Below, piece after piece: positions 35,847 to 44,300 of a stretch of DNA of 64,000 nt (position 1 is its first letter; every line of letters starts with the position of its first letter). Made by a program: the position numbers and the translations under genes. Origin of the DNA: Durusdinium trenchii (Eukaryota; Sar; Dinophyceae; Suessiales; Symbiodiniaceae); NCBI GenBank assembly GCA_963970005.1, contig CAXAMN010026805.1, forward strand, positions 1,390,658 to 1,454,657, in the 5' to 3' direction. The notes under the pieces are model-generated. The model ran no database searches, was not told the DNA's origin, and saw only the letters and a program-made list of their open reading frames with translations.

Positions 35847-36385
35847 GCCCGGATGATTTTAGGATGGTGCCCGGCCGGCACCGGGAGCTTTTGGGCGCCG
35901 CAGTGCCCAAGGCGGCCATCCTGGATGCAGCCGCCCATGGCGCCTGGGACGACATCGGGGGAGGACATCGGAATCGCGAAAAGGTCCTAGTAGCCTTCTT
36001 TGCTAATTGAATTCTAATTTATATTGTTTCTACTAGCTTCTTGTCACTACTAGTAAGGCACTTGTTACTAGTAGCGATGCACTTGTTCCTAGTAGCTTAT
36101 TGTTTCTATTTACTAATTCCACAGGAACATCTATCACACAAACTGCGGAGGTTCTTGATATCTCCAACATTCTTGCGCCACAGGATCCCCTCAAAAACTG
36201 AATTCAGCTTGAAAATGCTGTACAAATGCCAGCGGAGATGGAGAAACTACTGCATACGACTTGTCATCAGGTGCGGGATGTTGTTCAGTCGGAAACCATA
36301 TGAGTATGAGAATCCTAGGTTGCTTGGCATTAATGACCTACTTCAATTACTGGGAGTGCGGACGGACAAGTTTGAGGTTATCTAG
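35847..36385 (+). CDS. Two candidate exons separated by a CTAGTAGC-array intron
   Basis: Exon 35847-35983 reads MVPGRHRELLGAAVPKAAIL then DAAAHGAWDDIGGGHRNREK. It ends AAAAG at a GT donor. The intron 35984-36124 starts GTCCTAGTAGCC and ends TTCCACAG. The next frame, in phase, runs 36125-36385 (EHLSHKLRRFLISPTF to DKFEVI and TAG). An alternative frame of the second part (TAEVLDISNILAPQDPLKN) is also open, so the 3' exon is uncertain. No family recognised. Confidence 0.3.
35984..36124 (+). repeat. CTAGTAGC minisatellite, locus 3, filling a predicted intron
   Basis: Units include CTACTAGCTTCTTGTCACTA, CTAGTAAGGCACTTG, CTAGTAGCGATGCACTTG and CTAGTAGCTTATTG. The first unit begins two bases inside the predicted donor and the array ends about 30 bases before the acceptor. 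Confidence 0.75.
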
Positions 36386-37321
36386 TGGCTCTTTGGAGGT
36401 AGCATGGTGTAGCCATCCAGTACCCTTGCTCAAGATAGCTGGTTTTTGGACATCAAGAGCTTCTCACAATTAGAAAGATCATACTTTGATTTCGTCACCT
36501 TCTGAAACACAATTCAGTCAACGAGCTGAGCCAACTGTAGGCCACTGCGTGGAGTACAAGCTCTTTCCAGGACAGGCTGGTGTACCTCTGGCAGGATTAA
36601 ACGCATCGGACAGGATTGGCTGGATGCAGGGGATGTGGAGAAGCTTGCACTTGGCATGGTGAAAACCACTTTGCACAATCAATGTAGACGAGGGCAGTAA
36701 GAGGAAGACAATTTACTTAACGAAGTCGAGTTGTAGCCATGGCATGTCTACTGTAAGTGACTGTTCACGTTCGTTTAAACATGAGCTTTTTTTAAGAGCT
36801 GCGAACAGTGAACAGTCGCTTGCAGGGCACTGACCTTCATCGAACTGTGTAGGTCGATAGGTCGAGGTTGCTCACTGAGGTCCATCATCCTTTGACGCCT
36901 CATCGATCTACAGCCAACCAAAGCTCTCATAGTAGGCGCTGGAGCAGGAAAACGAAGCACGGCGTCCTCCCATGTTTGGATGAAGCAAAAACCATCGTGT
37001 GTAGTTTGGCACGGAAGGCAGAACATCCTAGGTTTGACACATTCTGACACCATGTCTTCTTGTTTCAGATGTTTGTGGTCTTGGAATGCGAGCATCATTT
37101 TGAACGAAGGCCCAACCTTTCAAGGCACCAAAAAGGCTCAACCAGCCATAATCAGCTCAAGTTGACAATCTTGGTCTATTTTGGTCTTGAAAGGCAAGGA
37201 GAATCAAAGACGCAAAGACGACGCAAGGATATATTTATATGATTACATATATCATATTATACCATGATTTGAACAATATGTTGCATATGATGCCACAATT
37301 CCTCACGGGCATACCTCCGTT
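36386..37321. other. Stretch without a recognised gene
   Basis: Short unsupported ORFs only. An inverted pair GTGACTGTTCACGTTCG / CGAACAGTGAACAGTCG-like lies near 36760-36815 and may form a weak hairpin. Confidence 0.3.
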
Positions 37322-37438
37322 TTAGGCGAGCCTTCCTCGTCCGGCTGGTTCCTTGGTCTGAGACGATCCAGAGTCGCTGTGCAGATGGACCTTCCGAGGT
37401 GCGGTGCAGTTGGGGGCCTTCACGTTGACGAAGGAGTC
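37322..37438 (-). CDS. Candidate terminal exon, minus strand, unknown protein
   Basis: On the minus strand, after CCCTTCAG, 38 codons read DSFVNVKAPNCTAPRKVHLH then SDSGSSQTKEPAGRGRLA and TAA, in phase 0 and gene-like. Upstream on that strand come a CTAGTAGC array and then retrotransposon 1, which would sit in the same intron. No family recognised. Confidence 0.35.
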   Translation of the reverse strand, partial: DSFVNVKAPNCTAPRKVHLHSDSGSSQTKEPAGRGRLA

Positions 37439-37479
37439 CTGAAGGGATTTGGCCATGAAATAGAAATAAATTAAAGTAA

Positions 37480-37610
37480 ATTAATAGCTTCTTATTACTA
37501 CTAGCGTGGCACCTGTTACTACTAGCGTGGCACCTGTTACTNNNNNNNNNNCTGTTACTACTAGCGTGGCACCTGTTACTACTAGCGTGGCACCTGTTTC
37601 TACTAGCAAA
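37480..37610. repeat. CTAGTAGC-family minisatellite, locus 4, 21-bp period, spanning an assembly gap
   Basis: Nearly identical 21-bp units (TACTACTAGCGTGGCACCTG plus T) are repeated on both sides of ten Ns. The unit is related to TACTAGTAGCGATGCACTTG at 36.06 kb. The array is far more homogeneous than the other loci, so it expanded recently; the gap suggests true copy number is unknown. Confidence 0.9.
37542..37551. other. Assembly gap (10 N)
   Basis: Ten Ns inside a homogeneous tandem repeat. The true length is not given by the sequence. Confidence 0.99.
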
Positions 37611-37645
37611 TAGAAAAAATTTGTCTTCCCAATGCAAAGATATAT

Positions 37646-37828
37646 TGTGAGTTTGAGTATGTTGAAGACGGTTGATCGCGGTTCCAACCTGTTGGCCTTC
37701 CAATCCTGCCGGTTCGTTCCTGATCGCATGGGCACGACCTGACGCCCATGGCTCAAGCTATGAGGAAAAGAGCAGCGGTCGCTTTTTTCACTCTTTTGTT
37801 CACTTGGGTGTTCACCTGTTTTTTCAGA
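37646..37828 (+). repeat. 5' LTR of retrotransposon 1
   Basis: Starts TGTGAGTTTGAG and ends TTTTTTCAGA; the usual CA end would be 37826. It is identical over 183 bp to 45660-45842. It should hold the promoter of the element, but no core element can be named. Confidence 0.9.
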
Positions 37829-37829
37829 T

Positions 37830-37841
37830 TGGCACCGGAGC
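37830..37841 (+). other. Primer-binding-site-like sequence, retrotransposon 1
   Basis: TGGCACCGGAGC follows the LTR by one base. It shares TGG and CGGAGC with the equivalent site of retrotransposon 2 (TGGTAGCGGAGC), and both resemble the initiator tRNA-Met complement used by many copia elements. Confidence 0.55.
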
Positions 37842-37923
37842 TTTGTTCTCCCAGGGACCCCACCACATAGGCAGAGCTTTCTCCTTGTTTTGGGGGCACC
37901 TTCACGCTCTTGCGCCCGGGCGG

Positions 37924-38334
37924 ATGGCGGCGCTCGAGTGCCTTAAATGGCACAAGTTCTCCGAGACCTCGGAGACGGTCCTCGCTGGCACTGAGGGCAA
38001 GGGAGTTCCTCGCTACGATGGGAGCCCCGCAACCCTTCAGGAATATGCCTTCAGGGTGCGACTACGTGCTGCAAGGGATCAGGCCATGGATCCTAGCGAG
38101 CTGAAGAAGTTGGGGCCATTGGGCTTGCGCCTGATAGATGGGCTCACAGGAGCCGCATTGCAGGTGGTTCGAGAAATTGAAGTCAGCAAACTCAGCGAGA
38201 AGGACGGCCATGAGTTGTTGCTTCGCCACCTCTACCAAGCCTTTCGCCCGAGGAGACAGCAGGAGGCCAGAGAGCTCTATGCAGCAGGAGCTCAGACGCA
38301 CGGCATTCTGAGCCGGCAGAACGGGAACCGATGA
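37924..38334 (+). CDS. Gag N-terminal part, retrotransposon 1
   Basis: The ATG at 37924 is the first good start after the primer site (MAALECLKWHKFSETSETVL). It encodes 136 residues of a capsid-like region with PRYDGSPATLQEYAFRVRLR and HLYQAFRPRRQQEARELY, ending SRQNGNR at a TGA (38332-38334). The sense continues immediately in another frame from the ATG at 38331, overlapping as ATGA. The simplest explanation is loss of one G from a GGGG run just before the stop; a programmed -1 shift or stop-start coupling is possible, but no canonical slippery heptamer is present. Capsid packages element RNA in the cytoplasm. Confidence 0.7.
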   Translation: MAALECLKWHKFSETSETVLAGTEGKGVPRYDGSPATLQEYAFRVRLRAARDQAMDPSELKKLGPLGLRLIDGLTGAALQVVREIEVSKLSEKDGHELLLRHLYQAFRPRRQQEARELYAAGAQTHGILSRQNGNR

Positions 38335-41300
38335 CCTCGTTCCTCCTTCGTCGTCGGACCTGGTACAAGATGTTGTGCGACCTGGACGACAAGCTGGCCC
38401 TGCCGGAAGCGATCCTGTCAGAGCAGGTCTTGATGTCGAGTGGCATTTCCAATGACCACCAGCTCCTCATCCGCACGGCTTTGGCTGGAAAGATGACAGT
38501 GAATGATGTCTGCAATGAACTCATTGCCCAGCACCCGAACATCCACGAGAAGGAGCTTCGACATCGACAAGATCGCCAGCATGACCACCGGTTCAGCCGC
38601 AGCGGAAAAGGGAAGTCCAAGTCATTTCATTCATGGACGCCACCAACCTACCAGGACATGGCTGCAATGGCTGATGATCAATGGGATGATGCTTCGCAAT
38701 CCCTTGGAGGCTACGAGGACTATGACGATCCCGCCTCCTACTACACTGGTGTGTCTGAAGAAGTTGATGCCTATGAGCCACCCAACTCAGAGGTGGACTA
38801 TGCCATGGAGTCCTATGCCGCCTTGGTTGAAGAAGGCCTGGACGTGAACAACAGTGAGGCAGTTGACTATGCCTGTGAAGTGATTCAGCTGGAAGCTGAA
38901 GCGATGTTCCTGCGCAACAAAGCCCAGAGTCAGGGGCACAGTGGATTTGGAGGCAAAGGCTCATCCAACTACTGGTGCCACAACAAGGGCAAGGGCAAAG
39001 GTTCTTCAGGAACACCTGATCGACGTCGGGCCCTCGAGGACCTCAAGAAGCGCACGACCTGCAGGCGCTGTGGCCAGTCTGGCCATTGGAGCACCGACTA
39101 CTCTTGCCCGAAGCATCCTGGCAGTAAGAAAGGTGGAAAGTCATCTTCATCGTCGGCTATGACTGGAACGACCACGACGGCATCCAGCGGTGGAAAGAAA
39201 GGCAAGGGCAACAAGCCTCGTGTGGTCTACTTCTCCGTGACCGAGTATGATGAGGACCAAGAGAAGCCCTATGACCTTGAAGCTCAGGTCTACATGGCGG
39301 TCACGAACTATGGCACTGTTCCTCCGCCTTCGAGCTTGAACGATGGCACCATTGTGGCAGCTCAGAACGAGATGACTGCTGACCAGATGCTTGACATGGC
39401 CCTTCAACAAGCACGGTTGATGCAGCAGCAACAGACTATGGCATTGCAGCAAGAGGCACACCAGCACCCGGTGCCTGAAGATGCTGATTGGGAGGCTCAT
39501 GAACTCGCACTTCAAGACCATGGTGACACCGCCTCAGTGGTGAGTGTCTCATCGTGGACTTTGCCTTCCATGCCTGGTCTTGCATCTCCAGCGCCCAGTA
39601 TGCCATCACTCTTGGGTATGACGGTTCCATCAAGTATGACCGGCTTACCGAGTATGCCCTCACAGTCGGGCTTAGCACCACCGAGTATGATGCCACAGTC
39701 GGGCTTAGCGCTTCATGATGATGTACCTCCGCTACCAGGATCTCAAGCAGCTCGTGTGCAGGAGATGCTTCGTGAAGATGATCCCAACGGCTTGAATCGT
39801 TTCATGATGAAGCCACCTCCGCAGGACCCGACATTGAAGCAGAGAAGTTGCACTCATGCCAACCGCACTCGTGCCGGATCGAATGCCTACCAGTCCATCA
39901 TCAAGTGTAAGGACTGTGGCTTCGTTCTTCATCTTGAGAAGAGGAGTGCCGGGAAGACCATGGAGACCAAAGAAGTCAGCACCTGCTCACATGCCAGGAA
40001 GAACTACCAAGGCACCACTGCAACTACATGGAAGTGGCGCTGCTTGGATTGTGGTGAAACTGCATCAGGTTCCAAGAACCCTGGCGAGAGTGGAGCAAGA
40101 GCCGCTGAGATTGCACCTCTTCGAGTTGGCGCAGTTGCTGAGTGGTATTTGGATGACCCTCCGTCCAAGGTCATCGAGTTGATGCAGCTGACTTTGAGCA
40201 TCCAGCGACAGACTGGAGCCGTGATCACTGGAGACACTCTTGATGTGATCTACCAGCGCTGCAAGGACACGATCTATGTCCCTCAGTCGATGCCTTCTCA
40301 TGGAGTGCCTACTTCACGGCCTATGCCATCGACGCCACCACGGACAACTGCTGGCTATGAGTTCTACACCCCGGCAAGAGCTTCTACAAGTTCAGCACCT
40401 TCCACTCCAGGTGACCCAGCACTTGGACCTCGTGATGTGTTGTCTGAAGATTTGGTTGCGTGGGATGCTGAGATCATGAACCACGGTCAGCAAAAGGGTA
40501 AGACCTTCAGGATGATTGCTGAGACAGAGCACTCCTACTGCACCTACATCCTTGGACAGGTGAAGGGAAAGAACCTCAAGAATCCTCAGCTCTTGGAGTT
40601 TGCCAAGTATCTCACCACACGGCAGTCAGTTGCCATGATGGCTTTCAGTGGCTCCAAATGTGAAGATCAGTTGCTGTGCATCTTGGACACGGGATGCAAC
40701 AACACATGCCACGGTGCCGGATGGATTGAGAACTACATGAAGCTGACGGGTCAAAGCTATGAGCTGCTCCCTCACCAAGGTCGAGTACGTGGAGTTGGAG
40801 GAAATGTGAAGGTCATTGGCCTGAGAAAGATTCCCGTTCTTTTCGCCCTCGCGGACGGGACGATTGCCTCTGGAACGATCACTTCCACTGAGCTTGGCGG
40901 AAGCGATGCACCGTTGCTTTTGAGCACCAAGGCACAGCGCTCTTTGGGACTGGTGATCGACTTGGATGAGCACACCGTCTACAGCAAGAAGATGGGGCAG
41001 TTCTTGGAGTTGGTTGATAGAGATGGACTGCCAGCTGTGAGACTCATCCCAACCAATGAGGCAGAGACCGACATGGCCCTCAATGCAGAGTTGCCTATGT
41101 CAGAGACTTCATCCACTATGAGCTCAAACGAAACCACTGTGACTTCGCCGAGCAATGCTTCTTCGTATGAGGGATCTCCTTCTTCGAATGTGACCAGTTC
41201 GCCCAATTGCACTAGCTCTGGCACTGAGGAGATCTATGAGACTGAGATTGACAAGTCCCAGATTGAAGAAGAGGACACTCTGAACTATGTCAACCTGGCT

Positions 41301-44300
41301 GAGTCGCCAAGAAAGGTGATGACCCGCGGACAGCGGAAGATGATGCAAGAGTCCACTCAGAATGTGCACCGTGAAGATTTGGCACTATGGGGCACACTAC
41401 GACATGCTCAAGGACTTCGCAAGCCAGGAAGACTGCTTCCCGTTGGATGCAAGTGTTTTCTCATGGAGTTGTTTGCTGGCGCAGCGATGGTGACCGCCTT
41501 GGCCGCCTCATGGGGATTGCCAGTTGGAAGACCCATTGATGTGAACTTGGATCCCCTGCATGACTTGCTCAAGCCTGCCAACCGAGAGTCAGTGGGCCGC
41601 TACATTGATGACATGGACCCCTTCGTTCTGATTGCAGGTCCAAAATGTGGTCCATGGTCGGCTTGGCAGAACATTAACGCCAGCAAGAGCTTCGATCTGG
41701 AGAGCCGCATCTACGTGGAGCGCCAGAAATGGTATCCTGTCTTCAAGTGGCTCATTGATGTCTTCAAGTCTCGTTTGCGAAAAGGGAGGCACGTGATGAT
41801 GGAGCATCCATGGACAAGTGCCGCTTGGACGATCAAGTGCATGGAGGATTTTCTCCTTGGACGGCCTTATCATGAGGAGACCCAAGAACCTGTTGAAGTC
41901 GTGAAGATCGACCAGTGTCAATATGGTCTCAAAGATCCACAGAATGGTCTACCTCACCAGAAGAGCACCGGGCTGCTGCTGTCTTCGCACTACATGAAGC
42001 GACATCTTTGTCGGCGATGTGATCATTCTCATGATCATCAACCTCTTGAAGGAAGCAACCGCACCCGAGTAGCTGAACAATGGCCGCAGGAGCTTTGTCA
42101 TGCCATCGTCCTTGGAGCTTATGAAGAGTTGTTGTATGGCACTTTGCATCAAGCCTTTCCCGTTGAGGAGATCTTCGAGAACCATGAAGAAATGGGTGAA
42201 ATGGATGCTGTGCACTCAGAGCAAGACCTTGCACCCTTCCAGAAGAAGCGACGCATTGACGCTCGTGAGATCGAGCGAGAAGAGCTTGTCCTGGAGCAAT
42301 CGGTGCCTGTGAACAGAGAAGACCGATTGGTCATGGAGCAGGAGGACAAGCGAAGAAGAGGTTGGCTGACGCTGCCAAAAGAGAAGCGGCTTGCGATAAG
42401 GCGATTGCACACTATGACTGGACACTGTTCAACCACAGCTTTGAGGAGAATGCTTCTGGCTTCAGCTGCTGACAAGGACGTCATTGACGCTGTCAAGTTC
42501 TTCCAGTGTCAGGTGTGCAAAGAGCTTCAGAAAGATGAACAGCCGCGTGTGACAAAGGAGCCTAGACCTTCCTCTCAGATGCACTTCAACTACGAGCTGT
42601 CAGCTGATGTGTTTGAGATTCATGATTGCCAGCACCATCGACACTCAGTTTTATCGCTTGTGGACGTGACCACACACTTCCACGTGGCAGTTCGAGTTGG
42701 AGGAGGTGGAACACCAAGCTCTAAGGTGTGCGCTGATGCTTTGAACCAAGCCTGGTTGTCGTGGGCAGGCGCCCCAACCTACTTTGTTGCTGATCAAGGA
42801 GTTCACAACCGAGGCAAGGTAGCACACCTCTTGACCTTGCTTGGAACGGTCATTCGACAGACCGGAGCTCGAGCACCACATCAACTTGGAGTTGGAGAAC
42901 GACATGGAGGACTTCTGAAAGAGATCATGAAAAGAGCCATCCATGAACGTCAACTTCAAGGAGCAGAAGACATCTCTGCTTTGTGCTCAGAAGCTGCAAG
43001 AGTCAAGAACCTCTTCATGAACCAGCACGGCTATTCGCCTTCGCAATGGGTGATGGGTTTTCAGCCCATGGACATCACCTCACTTGCCAATCAAGATCCC
43101 GAAGGACATCTTGGCTTGCACCAGAGCCTTGTGGATGCTGAAGAAGGAACTCAAGACACCTTCACCCGGCAGTTGCTTGTGCGCCAATGGGCAAAAGAAG
43201 CCTTCATCAAGCTGGACACCAGCCAGAAGATCCGAAAGGCTATGTTGAGGAAGAGCACGCCGATGCGTGGCCCTTACCGCTGTGGTGATTTGGTGAGCTT
43301 CAGCAAGAAAGGCAAGTGGTATGGCCCAGCTAGAGTCTTGGCCAATGAAGGGAAGTCTTCGCTATGGCTTCTCCATTCGGGCATTGCAATCCTTGTAGCA
43401 GAAACTTCCTGCCGCCCGGCTACCACTGATGAAGTGCTGAAGAAGCAGGCCTTGGAACTCAGGCCTGAGAGAAAGAGGAAACGACAGATCCTCAATGACT
43501 GGGAAGACGAGGACGACCTCCCCTTTGCTGATGACTACATCGAGGACCTGAACCTTGGTGGTGGAGGAGGCGGACCTCGTGAACAGGTCCCTTTTGTGGA
43601 CTTCCAAGAAGCGAGAGACACAGGCGAGACAGGAGTGGCTGCTAACCCTGGAGATGTTGAGATGGGTGCTGAAGAAACTATCGCACCTTCGTCCTCATCG
43701 ATGCCTCAACCTCATGCAGAACCTCGCAATGAACCTCCAGCACCTCCTCCTGGGCTGGAGAACATGGAAATCAATGAAGATGGTGTGACGACACCGCCTG
43801 CTGAGCCTATGACTCGAGGCTCAACAATGAGCAGCCAACCGGAATGGGAGACTCCTCCGACTACAAGTGTCTCCACACATCCAGCAGGACCAAGCACTAC
43901 ATCGATCATCAATGAAGAAGTGACACCTCTCACTCAGTCACTTCGGCAGAGTCCTGACCGCCTGGATGGCATTTTTCGTCGCCGTGAGCCATCAGCCTCC
44001 GATAGCTTCATCGCCACCAAGACGGAGCGGAAGTATAAGAAGAAGACTCAGAAGAAAGTCGGAGCTGGCCGCGAGCTGAACTTCTCCAAGGAAGAGCCAG
44101 AAATGCAAAAGAAGTTGATCGCCACCAGAGAGAAAGAATGGCGCAACTGGAAATTCTACAGCGATGGTCGACTGGTGACGGAGGAGGAAGTTGTGCAGAT
44201 GATGGCCAACAATCCCAACCTCAAGATCATCCCTACGAGGTGGGTAGATGTTGACAAGAGCGAGATTGGCGAGCCTGAGAAGCTGAAGTCACGCCTTGTG

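Noticed and set aside
37257..37756. Minus-strand ORFs with a repeated TGATLVV or SNRCHAS peptide
   Set aside because: The peptide repeat is just the 21-bp minisatellite translated, and the ORFs cross the assembly gap.
37829..37845. Spliced-leader-like reading of ATGGCTCAAG strings in the LTR (37749) and at 46030
   Set aside because: Only GGCTCAAG matches; the preceding bases do not fit the leader, so these are coincidental.
38325..38334. Programmed -1 frameshift at GGGAACC in element 1 Gag
   Set aside because: The heptamer does not fit the X-XXY-YYZ slippery rule and no convincing downstream pseudoknot was seen; a one-base deletion is simpler.
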